Positions 7,792-16,287 of a DNA stretch of 32,464 bases are shown here, piece after piece. This DNA comes from Bacteroidota bacterium. Lineage in GTDB: Bacteria > Bacteroidota > Bacteroidia > Flavobacteriales_C > GCA-002722245. The stretch is taken from the NCBI GenBank assembly GCA_026390935.1, contig JAPLEZ010000146.1, positions 1 to 32,464 of the forward strand, read 5' to 3'. Made by a program: the position numbers and the translations under genes. Under the pieces are notes generated by a model. It was given only the letters and a program-made list of their open reading frames with translations. It ran no database searches and was not told the DNA's origin. The first letter of the stretch is position 1; the number at the start of each line of letters is the position of its first letter.

Positions 7792-8706
7792 TTATTGTAT
7801 CGGAAATTGAATCGTAAATATAGCACCTTTAGGAGAATTATCATGCACATCAATGCTGCCATTGTGCAATTCCACCAGATTTTTCACAATGAATAATCCC
7901 AGTCCGGTGCCTTTATTTTTTCGAGTGTTTTCATTGCCTACGCGGTAAAACTTTCGAAAAATATTTTCTTTCTCTTCATTGGGAATCCCTTCTCCTTCGT
8001 CGGAAATAGTTAAAACAATACTACTGTTTTTGTTTTCAAGTGAGATGCAAATTTCACTTCCTTGGTCGGAATATTTAGCGGCGTTTTCCAGCAAATTGAT
8101 GACAATTGAAGATAAACCCATTTCATCGCCTAGTAAGGTGAAATCATCAGAAGTGCTGTGTGAAAATGAAAATTTGTGATTTTTCAAAAATCCGTTTTGA
8201 TTGCGTTGCAGCGTATCGGCGATGATTTTTTTAAAAGAAATCTTTTCTTTCTGAAGAATGAACAATTGCTCTTCAATTTTGGTGGCCAGCAAAATATTTT
8301 CCACCATTTGGTTGAGGCGGTCGGCGTTTTCCACACCTTTATTAGAAAGGTCTTTCACTTGCTCTGGTTCTAATTTTCGGGAGGCGATGGTTTGCCATAA
8401 CAACTTAATGGAGGCAATGGGAGTTTTTAGTTCATGAGTAATAGCCATCAAGAAGTTGCGCTGCTGATTGCTCACTGCAATTTCTTTTTTGAAGGCGCGA
8501 TAGGTGATGAAAAATCCGAACAGCAAAAGCACAATAAAAACAGATCCTTCACCAATCAGCATCCAAAATTTTCTTTCGAGTTCAGCGCCATGGTAAACCT
8601 CTTTATACAAGTTCCATGTGTTGTTGAGCCACCATATACTTTGTAATAAAATATAGCAAAGCAGCACTGAAAAAATAACTATCGGATGTTTGGATATTTT
8701 ATTCAT
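7792..8706 (-). CDS. Orphan membrane sensor histidine kinase
   Basis: This 304-residue kinase has two transmembrane segments (about 9-28 and 51-70) flanking a short extracytoplasmic loop. A dimerisation/phosphoacceptor domain follows, with H91 in MAITHELKTPIASIKLL. The ATPase domain has an N-box at NLLENAAKYS (N208), a G1 box at DEGEG (236-240) and a G2 box at GTGLGL (about 267-272). All catalytic elements look intact. No response regulator gene is next to it, so its partner is elsewhere. It lies 12 bp upstream of gpmI. The short periplasmic loop suggests that it senses the membrane or a partner protein. Confidence 0.9.
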   Translation of the reverse strand: MNKISKHPIVIFSVLLCYILLQSIWWLNNTWNLYKEVYHGAELERKFWMLIGEGSVFIVLLLFGFFITYRAFKKEIAVSNQQRNFLMAITHELKTPIASIKLLWQTIASRKLEPEQVKDLSNKGVENADRLNQMVENILLATKIEEQLFILQKEKISFKKIIADTLQRNQNGFLKNHKFSFSHSTSDDFTLLGDEMGLSSIVINLLENAAKYSDQGSEICISLENKNSSIVLTISDEGEGIPNEEKENIFRKFYRVGNENTRKNKGTGLGLFIVKNLVELHNGSIDVHDNSPKGAIFTIQFPIQ

Positions 8707-8751
8707 GAATTTTTGCTTGCGCCGTGAAATTAGAGAACAAGTTGGTGATCA

Positions 8752-8759
8752 CAAAACTA
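8752..8759 (-). promoter_or_regulatory. Candidate -7 box for the histidine kinase-gpmI transcript
   Basis: On the minus strand this reads TAGTTTTG (TAnnTTTG), 45 bp upstream of the kinase start. It sits eight bases from the oppositely oriented box for the methyltransferase gene. Confidence 0.4.
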
Positions 8760-8766
8760 TTTGTTT

Positions 8767-8774
8767 TACATTTG
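8767..8774 (+). promoter_or_regulatory. Candidate -7 box for the methyltransferase gene
   Basis: TACATTTG fits TAnnTTTG and lies 23 bp upstream of the ATG at 8798. A GTTG at 8741-8744 could be a -33 element, with a rather long 22-bp spacer. The position favours the 8798 start over upstream in-frame starts, which would precede the promoter. Confidence 0.45.
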
Positions 8775-8797
8775 TCCACACACCAAAGAGGACTGAC

Positions 8798-9409
8798 ATG
8801 AATTTCATAACGCAGCTTAGAAGATACCGATGGATAGTAACTGGAAGATGGAAAATCCGTCGTCAGATTCTTGCCGCTAAAAACAAAGGCTCTATTAAAA
8901 TTGTTGTAGGCTCAGGTTATACAGATTTTGAAGGGTGGATTGGCACCGACTTACCTCATTTTAATATTTTGAAAAAAGAAGACTGGCAGTATTTTTTTGA
9001 AGGATGCACCATAGATAATTTATTGGCAGAGCATGTTTTTGAGCATTTAACCCAAGAACAAAGTAAGCTAGCTTTGGAATTAGCTGCTCCTTTTGTGAAA
9101 AAAGGTGGAGTTTTTCGCATTGCAGTTCCAGATGGATTTAATCCTGATCCAACTTATATTGAATACGTTAGACCGGGCGGTAATGGTGACGGAGCTGATG
9201 ATCATAAAATTTTATGGACGTACAAAACCCTTTCTCAAACCGGAGAAGCTGCTGGATATAAAGCCGAGTTAAAGGAGCATTATACAGAAGAAGGGAAATT
9301 GATGGAAGGTGAGCTTTCTGACGACAGAGGAATTATTTTGCGATGCAGGGATAAAAGTGAGCATCAATTTTCTAAAAGATCTTTGATTGTTGATTTTGTG
9401 AAGGGATAA
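8798..9409 (+). CDS. Predicted SAM-dependent methyltransferase (COG4627-like)
   Basis: The 203-residue protein has a compact class I methyltransferase core. IKIVVGSGYTDFEGWIGTD holds the glycine-rich SAM loop and the acidic residue after strand 2. LLAEHVFEHL is the motif that follows strand 4 in methyltransferases acting in cell-surface polysaccharide or small-molecule pathways, and GGVFRIAVPDGF follows strand 5. The pattern resembles COG4627, a family often near glycan genes; the substrate cannot be told. The open frame continues upstream to a TTG at 8690, but ATG 8798 is preferred. It has an AGAGGA purine run upstream and follows the -7 box. It is divergent from the histidine kinase. Confidence 0.8.
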   Translation: MNFITQLRRYRWIVTGRWKIRRQILAAKNKGSIKIVVGSGYTDFEGWIGTDLPHFNILKKEDWQYFFEGCTIDNLLAEHVFEHLTQEQSKLALELAAPFVKKGGVFRIAVPDGFNPDPTYIEYVRPGGNGDGADDHKILWTYKTLSQTGEAAGYKAELKEHYTEEGKLMEGELSDDRGIILRCRDKSEHQFSKRSLIVDFVKG

Positions 9410-9452
9410 TATTGATCTTTTAGAGAGAGAGGCTTTGTATTAGCAGAATGGC

Positions 9453-9460
9453 TACTTTTG
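9453..9460 (+). promoter_or_regulatory. Candidate -7 box for the T9SS cargo gene
   Basis: TACTTTTG fits TAnnTTTG and lies 18 bp upstream of ATG 9479. A TTTG at 9434-9437 is a possible but close-spaced -33 element (15 bp). Confidence 0.45.
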
Positions 9461-9478
9461 TGTCAAATACGTCTAATT

Positions 9479-12400
9479 ATGATACGGTTTCTTCTTTCTT
9501 TTTCGCTACTATTTCTATTTATCCAAAGCAAAGCGCAAGTTACAACAGTTAATATTGATATACCTGATTTATTGGTAGCAACTCAATATTTTTTTGATGA
9601 AAATAAAGGCTTTGTAATTGGGAAATCTGTTTATGATCCGCAAACAAGCACTTCTTTAAAAACCAGTATACGTCGAACTACGGATGGCGGAATCTCTTTT
9701 GTAGAAGGAGGAAATGGTGATCAGTTTTTTGATGGCAGCTCCTTCAACAACATTACGTTTATTGATAGTCAGAAAGGTTTTATGGTTGGTAGTTATTCTT
9801 TTGCCCTCTGGAAAGCCGGTGCTATGATTTATAGCACATCCAATGGTGGATTAACGTGGTCAATTACAGAATATATTGGAGAAGGTCATTCGTTTTTATC
9901 CATTGATTTTCCTACTTACAGCGTTGGTTATATTTGTGGTTATGAGGGAGATATATACAAATCAACTAATTCTGGTTCGAGCTGGAGCAAGATGCCTTCT
10001 CCAACAACATTGGCGCTGGTTGATGTTAAGTTCAAAGATGAACTACATGGAGTTGTTGTAGGTCTTGGTGGAACGCTATATAAAACAAGTGATGGTGGAT
10101 CCAGTTGGCAGGATATCTCCTTTGGTAGTAGGGATAATTATTCAGTTGTATTAAAAAATGATTCAATAATTGTTGCATCTGAGGATGGGATTTTCATGTC
10201 TTTTGATGGAGGTAGTAACTGGCATGTTGCGGTAAAGTACAAATCATATCAGGTTGCAGATCTGGTAATAAATCAAAATACAGGAGAAATTTGGGCAGCC
10301 GGTGGATCTAAAGTTTATCGCAGTTCTACAGGGGAATTTTGGGAATATACCGATGTTCCAGGTATAGCGACTTCAATTTCATTAGTGCCTCAAAAGAACA
10401 TCGCTTATGTTTCCGATTTTCATGGAAAATTATATAAAATCCAGGATTTGTCCATGAAGATGGTTCCAGTCACAAGATTTGAAATGACCAAGTCTAATTA
10501 TTGTGCTTACGATAAAATTGAACTCTCGAATTTTAGTCCGAAAGGTGGTTCTTATAAATGGTATTACGATAATGTTTTGGTAGCTACTGATTATTCTCCG
10601 ACTATTTATGCTGATACCATGGGAGGAGATAAAAGCCTTCGCCTCACGTGCAACAACGACACTTATGAAAGTAGTTATAACATGCCTTTTTACGTTATGC
10701 CTATTCCAAAAATAAAAGACATTACAGTAAATGTTGCCAATGATACTTTTTGTTTTGGCAATTCTTTAACGCTTGATTTAAGCGCTTTGGAAACAATTGT
10801 TACTTATCAAGTTTTAATTGATGGCAGCCCTTATCATAGTTCATTCACCAATGTCACTTCCAAAACATTTACCATTCCCAATTTGCAGGGAGAGCCTAAA
10901 GTTCAGGTCAAGGCGCTCAAATCCACTTCCTGTGACACGGTGATTAAAATTTTCAATACTTCTACACCTATTAAAGTTTATGCTTTGCCTGCATTGAATT
11001 ACTCTTTTTCCTACGATAGTTTGGTGTGTTTGAAAGATACAGTTCATTTTTCTGGAAGTAATCTTAGTGCGGCATATGATTATCAGTTTAAAGCAATGGG
11101 CGGGGCTTATACTTTTTTCAGTGAGTTGAATGGTAAATCTTTTAATTACTTTTTCAAGGAAGGCCAACATAGTGATGCATTTTATATTGAGGTGAAGGAT
11201 AAAACTTCGGGATGCCTCAGTAAATCTAAAACGTATGCGGTGAAAGTTGACAGTGCGGTATCAAGGTTTTCTTTTAAGCAATCGTTTTATTTAGTTGGAG
11301 ATTCTGCGGAAGTGGTGAATACTTCGAATGCAGTAAATTTTGTTTGGACTACCAATGATGGTTTGTCTTCTCATGTGAAAAATCCAAAATTCAGTTTTTC
11401 ATCTACAGGCATTAAATCTTTGAAACTGTTTTGTACTTCCGGCATAGGATGCAAAGATTCCATTACTAAAAATATTACGATTACTGACCCACAGGTTTTT
11501 GATCCATCCAAGCAGTGTGATTCAATGAGTATTGCTCCAAGTCCATATTACAAGCAGGTGGAAATGGATTATACTGTTGATCAGTTTGGAAATAGATATG
11601 TAGTTTATGATTTAATAGTAAGTGGTCCGAGTACCTATTGCAGTTTTTTTAAATATGATAAAACAGGAAAAATAGTAGCGCAAGGTCATCTTTCGCCAGA
11701 ATACGGAACAGGAAAAGTAGCACATTATACGGGAATTGATGCCGATAACATGGGCAATATGTACGTTAGCGGAACATTCAATACAGATCAATATACTACG
11801 GGAGGGGTCTCCAAAACAGTTGCTACTGAAGAGAAACATGGCTTTTTAATTAAGTATGATGCGAATGGAAAATTTAAGTGGATCATATATTCACAAATTG
11901 AAAGAGGGTATTTGAACATGGTAGGAGCTACTGCTACAGACGTGAAAGTGTTGAATGACAATCGGATTTTTGTTGCCATGAAGGGAAGTTTCAATAGCAT
12001 TGTCAGCGCAAATAAATATGTTACCCCTCATGGTAATGTGCTTCATGGTAATGCGGATTCTCATATTAATATTTTAGAAGTGGATTCTACAGGAAAAATT
12101 GTAATGAATCATAAAGCATTTGAAATTACACCAAGTGTGTTTTATCCAAATTTCGGAGGTTCGTATAATATTGATCCGCAGTCGATAACTACCAATCCCT
12201 TCGTTGTTCCTAAAATGAAATTAAATAAGAAAACCAATACTATTACCATAACAGGAAGCTTCATAAAAAGTGTACAGTTTGGGTCAACTGTTTTAACTGC
12301 TGCGACCAATACAGTGGGGCATTATATTGCAACATTAAATGTTGATTTGTCGTGGCAGAATGCCTTTGTTTTGTATTCTATGGTTGGGCCAGGGTACAAT

Positions 12401-13942
12401 GGATATAGTGATACATATATTGATAGGCAGGACTTTCCAAGCTGGGATGTGGATGATGATGGAAATATTTATTACAATATCGATTGGAACAATATTTTCA
12501 CCAGCGGTTCGGCAGGGGTAAGCACAAAACTTGTTTTTGATGGTAAAGAAATATCGGCAATCAGTAAAAACATATTGGTGAAATTCAGTCCTTCAGGAAA
12601 AATTATTTGGTATAACGAAAATGAATTTTACCATTCTGCTTTCATCGCTAATTATAAAAATAAATTGTTTGTGGGTGGAACTTTCAATACGATTTACAAT
12701 TCCACCAATACACCTGTTGTAAAGACTTCGGATGGAAAATCTTTCGGTTTTCCTGCATCCGGTCGTGCTGATTGCTTTATCATGGAAGTAGATACTTCAG
12801 GAAAATATCAGTGGAGCAAAACGGTTTCTTCCAAAGATTATGACTGGATCTTTGATGCAGCGGCTTCACCTTGCGGACAATTGTCTTACCTCATTGAAAA
12901 AAATTCTGTGCATTCAATTTACGACTTGGACGATAATGGTAATTGTGGAAGTACCTGTGCATTTTTTAATAAAACCGCAAACGCAATTAATTCTTGTACC
13001 GGAAAGTCCCTTGACATGAAAATTTCTTCTTATGGATTGGATAGTGCATCAGTTTATTTGAGTTACTATGGCAGCACTAATTTTTATAAAAAAATAGCTT
13101 ATCATGGTTCATGGAACGTAAAGCTTCCCGATACCATTTCAGCTCCTTTTATTAAAGTTATTTTTTCGGCTTTGAGTAAATCAGATACCATCAAAGTGAA
13201 TTTATTTTCTTCACCTACATTGAATTTACCCGATACTGCCATAAGTTGCAGTCCTCTCTCGTATGCCTTTGTAAAAGGTCCAGTTGGTTACACTACCTAT
13301 GATTGGAGCGGCACTAATTTTTCGTCTACTTCAGATAATCTTATCACTACTACTCCAGGCTTTTATTCTTTAACTGTTACTAAAGGAAATTCCTGTTCTG
13401 CTACCGATAAAATGTATTTGATTATGTCGGATTATTCTTCAAAAAACATGGAGGTAAGTACCAGCGATTCTATTCTTTATAATTTCAAATATCTCGACAG
13501 TTTAAAGGTGAAATTTGCAGAATGGGATTTTGGCGATGGGACTCCACACTTGAAAGGAAGTTATAAAACTGCACACACATATAAAGATTCCGGAGAGTAT
13601 ATTTTGAAATTAAAAGTTGGAAATTTATGTGATACCGTGGAAATCGTGAATACTCTAAAGGTAAAGGCAAAGAATAAAGTTGGACTGCGAGAGGATTTAA
13701 CTACCTTGAATTCAATGCGTCTTTATCCAAATCCTTTTCAGGAAGAATTTGCTTTTATTATGAATGGCAATGAAAATATGACTTTAAAAATTACGAATGT
13801 AATCGGACAAGAGTTGCGGACATGTCAGACTACCGGAAATGTTAAAATCAATGTTGCGGATTTTGCAGATGGCATTTATTATCTGAGTGTATACTCAAAT
13901 AATAGCTTGATTAAAACGGAAAAGATTTTGAAAAGAAATTAA
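9479..13942 (+). CDS. Large T9SS-secreted protein with BNR/YCF48-like repeats, PKD domain and C-terminal sorting domain
   Basis: The 1487-residue protein begins with a signal peptide, MIRFLLSFSLLFLFIQSKAQ. The first ~330 residues carry Asp-box/YCF48-type repeats: TTDGGISF, TSNGGLTW, STNSGSSW, TSDGGSSW and SFDGGSNW, which indicate a beta-propeller. Ig-like segments follow. A second propeller-like region reads DxxGNxYV (DQFGNRYVVYD, DADNMGNMYVSGTF, DDDGNIYYNI). Near residue 1345-1400 a PKD domain shows EWDFGDGTPH and TYKDSGEY. The last ~80 residues form a type A sorting domain with LYPNPFQEEF, ITNVIGQEL and FADGIYYLSV, ending in KILKRN. T9SS therefore probably exports it to the surface. ATG 9479 is preferred to an upstream TTG. 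It converges with ispG one base after its stop. Confidence 0.92.
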   Translation: MIRFLLSFSLLFLFIQSKAQVTTVNIDIPDLLVATQYFFDENKGFVIGKSVYDPQTSTSLKTSIRRTTDGGISFVEGGNGDQFFDGSSFNNITFIDSQKGFMVGSYSFALWKAGAMIYSTSNGGLTWSITEYIGEGHSFLSIDFPTYSVGYICGYEGDIYKSTNSGSSWSKMPSPTTLALVDVKFKDELHGVVVGLGGTLYKTSDGGSSWQDISFGSRDNYSVVLKNDSIIVASEDGIFMSFDGGSNWHVAVKYKSYQVADLVINQNTGEIWAAGGSKVYRSSTGEFWEYTDVPGIATSISLVPQKNIAYVSDFHGKLYKIQDLSMKMVPVTRFEMTKSNYCAYDKIELSNFSPKGGSYKWYYDNVLVATDYSPTIYADTMGGDKSLRLTCNNDTYESSYNMPFYVMPIPKIKDITVNVANDTFCFGNSLTLDLSALETIVTYQVLIDGSPYHSSFTNVTSKTFTIPNLQGEPKVQVKALKSTSCDTVIKIFNTSTPIKVYALPALNYSFSYDSLVCLKDTVHFSGSNLSAAYDYQFKAMGGAYTFFSELNGKSFNYFFKEGQHSDAFYIEVKDKTSGCLSKSKTYAVKVDSAVSRFSFKQSFYLVGDSAEVVNTSNAVNFVWTTNDGLSSHVKNPKFSFSSTGIKSLKLFCTSGIGCKDSITKNITITDPQVFDPSKQCDSMSIAPSPYYKQVEMDYTVDQFGNRYVVYDLIVSGPSTYCSFFKYDKTGKIVAQGHLSPEYGTGKVAHYTGIDADNMGNMYVSGTFNTDQYTTGGVSKTVATEEKHGFLIKYDANGKFKWIIYSQIERGYLNMVGATATDVKVLNDNRIFVAMKGSFNSIVSANKYVTPHGNVLHGNADSHINILEVDSTGKIVMNHKAFEITPSVFYPNFGGSYNIDPQSITTNPFVVPKMKLNKKTNTITITGSFIKSVQFGSTVLTAATNTVGHYIATLNVDLSWQNAFVLYSMVGPGYNGYSDTYIDRQDFPSWDVDDDGNIYYNIDWNNIFTSGSAGVSTKLVFDGKEISAISKNILVKFSPSGKIIWYNENEFYHSAFIANYKNKLFVGGTFNTIYNSTNTPVVKTSDGKSFGFPASGRADCFIMEVDTSGKYQWSKTVSSKDYDWIFDAAASPCGQLSYLIEKNSVHSIYDLDDNGNCGSTCAFFNKTANAINSCTGKSLDMKISSYGLDSASVYLSYYGSTNFYKKIAYHGSWNVKLPDTISAPFIKVIFSALSKSDTIKVNLFSSPTLNLPDTAISCSPLSYAFVKGPVGYTTYDWSGTNFSSTSDNLITTTPGFYSLTVTKGNSCSATDKMYLIMSDYSSKNMEVSTSDSILYNFKYLDSLKVKFAEWDFGDGTPHLKGSYKTAHTYKDSGEYILKLKVGNLCDTVEIVNTLKVKAKNKVGLREDLTTLNSMRLYPNPFQEEFAFIMNGNENMTLKITNVIGQELRTCQTTGNVKINVADFADGIYYLSVYSNNSLIKTEKILKRN

Positions 13943-13943
13943 T

Positions 13944-15821
13944 TTATTTTTTCTCCACCCAATCCCCATTTTCCTTTATCAGCGCAATCAGCGCATCAAC
14001 TGCCAATTCTGAAGAAATTGATTTTTTCACTACTTCTTTTCCTTTGTACAAGGTGATTTTTCCAACGCCTGAGCCAACATAGCCGTAATCGGCATCGGCC
14101 ATTTCACCCGGACCATTTACGATACAACCCATGATCCCGATTTTCACACCTTTTAAATGATGTGTCACTGCGCGGATTTTCGCAGTGGTTTCTTGTAAAT
14201 CAAAAAGTGTTCTTCCGCATGACGGACAGGAAATATATTCGGTTTTTGAAATGCGCGTACGCGTGGCTTGCAGTATTCCAAATGCTTGTGAATTGCTTTG
14301 TGCCAAACTTATTTTCTCAGCTTTTATCCAAATTCCATCTCCTAGTCCATCTAACAATAATCCTCCAAAATCTGTTGCGCTATGCAGCTGGAAATTCTCA
14401 GGAGATAAAGATGAATAAGATCTTTTCAGAATAACAGGGAGAGTAATTTTTTGTTCCAGCAATTCATTGACAAAGGCACGTTGCTCAGCCAATCCATGCA
14501 AATTGTCGGTTTCGAGAACCAAGGTTGTGTTTTTTAAATTTTTGAGTGCAGGAATTTGAGCCAGATCTTTTGCATTGATTTTTAGGAAATCAGGATTTCC
14601 CGCAGCAGCAATGGAATAATGTCGGTCTTTTTTCTGCAAACTTTTTTCATTTTGAATAATGCCTAAAGTTCCAGGAATTTCAAAATTCACTTCATTGGCG
14701 CCCACAAAAATATAGTCGCAGGCCATATCGCCAATCGTCCATTTGTCGGTAGGAACAGAGTAAGTATAGCCTGCAGCAAATAAATTGGCTGGCTTTATTT
14801 CCTTCAAATCTGATAAATCGGCAATCACTATAGGCACCGATTTTCCTCCAATGTTATTGATTTCGGAAGAACTTCTTCTGTTGTATTCAAAAGGATTGAT
14901 GTGGTAGGATTTTATTGGAGCAAAGGCTTGATGTTTTTCTCTGCCACTGTATCTCTCAGCCAATGCTTTTGCAACAGGAGCTTCAAATTCAGGGTCTTCT
15001 GTCAATGACACACGAATGGTATCCCCCAGTCCGTCTTCCAGCAATGTGCCAATTCCCACCGCCGATTTTATTCTTCCATCTTCACCATCACCTGCTTCGG
15101 TAACGCCGAGATGCAAAGGGTAATTCATATTATTTTCTTTCATGGTAGCCACCAACAATCGATAAGCTTGCACCATGATTTGCGTGTTGCTGGCCTTCAT
15201 GGAAAGCACTATGTTGTGGTAGTTCAAATCTTCGCAGATGCGGAGAAATTCCATGGCCGATTCCACCATGCCCAGCGGACTGTCGCCGTAGCGACTCATA
15301 ATTCTATCTGATAAAGAACCGTGGTTCGTACCAATGCGCATGGCAGTTCCGTATTCCTTACATATTTTTACAAGAGGCGTAAATTTCTGACGGATACGCT
15401 CCAACTCTTTATTGTAGGCATCATCGGTGTACTCTATGTTTTCAAATTTCTTTTTGTCGGCATAATTCCCAGGATTCACGCGCACTTTCTCCACTATACG
15501 TGCTGCCAGCTCAGCCGCATTGGGTGTGTAATGAATGTCGGCAATCAATGGAACAGAATAACCTCTTACTTTTAATTCTTTTTTAATGTTGGCGAGGTTT
15601 TCGGCTTCTTTTATACTTGGGGCGGTAATGCGCACATATTCGCATCCTGCTTCTACCATGCGTATGGTTTGCTCAACGGTGGCAAGGGTATCCATGGTGT
15701 CGGTGGTGGTCATGGATTGTATTCTTATTGGATTTTTTCCACCTAAGGGAATGTCTCCTATTTTGACTTCACGCGTAAGCCAGCGTTCGTATTGTGTAAG
15801 ATTATTGGTGTATAAAGCCAT
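13944..15821 (-). CDS. ispG: 4-hydroxy-3-methylbut-2-en-1-yl diphosphate synthase (IspG/GcpE), long form
   Basis: IspG makes HMBPP from MEcPP in the MEP isoprenoid pathway, using a [4Fe-4S] cluster. The N-terminal TIM barrel begins at GGKNPIRIQSMTTTDTMDT and continues with PLIADIHYTP and VRVNPGNYADKKKFE. The C-terminal cluster domain has CPSCGR (C532, C535) and MGCIVNGPGEMADADYGYVG (C566, E573). The 625 residues far exceed the ~370 of E. coli IspG. The extra middle section (about 290-510) is the insert typical of Bacteroidota, Chlamydia and plant enzymes. Its start lies 19 bp from the left inverted repeat of the GxxExxY module, and no clear -7 box is visible for it. Confidence 0.96.
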   Translation of the reverse strand: MALYTNNLTQYERWLTREVKIGDIPLGGKNPIRIQSMTTTDTMDTLATVEQTIRMVEAGCEYVRITAPSIKEAENLANIKKELKVRGYSVPLIADIHYTPNAAELAARIVEKVRVNPGNYADKKKFENIEYTDDAYNKELERIRQKFTPLVKICKEYGTAMRIGTNHGSLSDRIMSRYGDSPLGMVESAMEFLRICEDLNYHNIVLSMKASNTQIMVQAYRLLVATMKENNMNYPLHLGVTEAGDGEDGRIKSAVGIGTLLEDGLGDTIRVSLTEDPEFEAPVAKALAERYSGREKHQAFAPIKSYHINPFEYNRRSSSEINNIGGKSVPIVIADLSDLKEIKPANLFAAGYTYSVPTDKWTIGDMACDYIFVGANEVNFEIPGTLGIIQNEKSLQKKDRHYSIAAAGNPDFLKINAKDLAQIPALKNLKNTTLVLETDNLHGLAEQRAFVNELLEQKITLPVILKRSYSSLSPENFQLHSATDFGGLLLDGLGDGIWIKAEKISLAQSNSQAFGILQATRTRISKTEYISCPSCGRTLFDLQETTAKIRAVTHHLKGVKIGIMGCIVNGPGEMADADYGYVGSGVGKITLYKGKEVVKKSISSELAVDALIALIKENGDWVEKK

Positions 15822-15835
15822 GGAGTAAAATTAGT

Positions 15836-15843
15836 TAAATTTG
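15836..15843 (+). promoter_or_regulatory. Candidate -7 box overlapping the left edge of the inverted-repeat module
   Basis: TAAATTTG fits TAnnTTTG. Its last three bases are the first three of the left inverted repeat, so the module boundary splits the box. It would drive the GxxExxY gene and, by read-through, the cysteine desulfurase. Confidence 0.4.
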
Positions 15844-15882
15844 TCTGAACCTTGATTCACTTGATTAAAAGATTAAAGGATG
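15841..15882. repeat. Left 42-bp inverted repeat of the GxxExxY module
   Basis: This arm begins TTGTCTGAACC and ends GATTAAAGGATG. It is the reverse complement of 16262-16303 with three mismatches (39 of 42). GATT recurs at 15854, 15863 and 15871, giving an 8-9 bp rhythm mirrored in the other arm. Its last three bases are the ATG of the GxxExxY gene. Confidence 0.93.
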
Positions 15883-16287
15883 TTGCACAAAGAAATAACA
15901 CAAAAAATTATCGGATGTGCTATGAAAGTTCATAGTACTTTAGGAAATGGATTTCAAGAAGTGATTTATCAACGAGCGTTAGCAATAGAGATAGAAGAAG
16001 CGGGTCTTTCTTTTATAAGGGAAATGGAAATGCCGATTTTTTATAAAGAACAGAATATTGGTGCCAGAAGAGTTGATTTTTTTGTGGAAGATTTGGTAAT
16101 GGTAGAATTGAAAGCAATTATCAAATTAGAAGACGTGCATTTAGCACAAGCAGCAAATTATTTGGAAGCATATAAGATCCAGATTGGATTATTGATTAAT
16201 TTTGGTTCAAAGCATCTCGAATTCAAAAGAGTTCATAACAATAAGTTGATTCAGGATCATGCATCCTTTAATCCTTCAATCAAGTGA
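15880..16287 (+). CDS. GxxExxY protein (PD-(D/E)XK nuclease-like fold)
   Basis: The 135-residue protein shows the naming motif at GFQEVIY (G24, E27, Y30). A PD-(D/E)XK-type core follows: RRVDFFVEDLVMVELKAI, with D66, E76 and K78 at the spacing of the metal-binding/catalytic triad. HLAQAANYLEAY (87-98) and IGLLINFGS (102-110) complete the conserved family pattern. The fold suggests DNA or RNA cleavage or binding, but no activity is known to me for this family. Its first codon is the end of the left 42-bp arm and its last nine codons and stop lie in the right arm. The following gene begins 3 bp later. Confidence 0.88.
   Translation: MLHKEITQKIIGCAMKVHSTLGNGFQEVIYQRALAIEIEEAGLSFIREMEMPIFYKEQNIGARRVDFFVEDLVMVELKAIIKLEDVHLAQAANYLEAYKIQIGLLINFGSKHLEFKRVHNNKLIQDHASFNPSIK

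Noticed and set aside
8690-8797. Upstream extension of the methyltransferase to a TTG at 8690
   Set aside because: It would overlap the divergent kinase start, lie before the -7 box and add a stretch without family resemblance.
11612-12000. Antisense open frames inside the T9SS cargo gene and other long genes
   Set aside because: They overlap strongly supported genes, lack recognisable domains and show no start signals.
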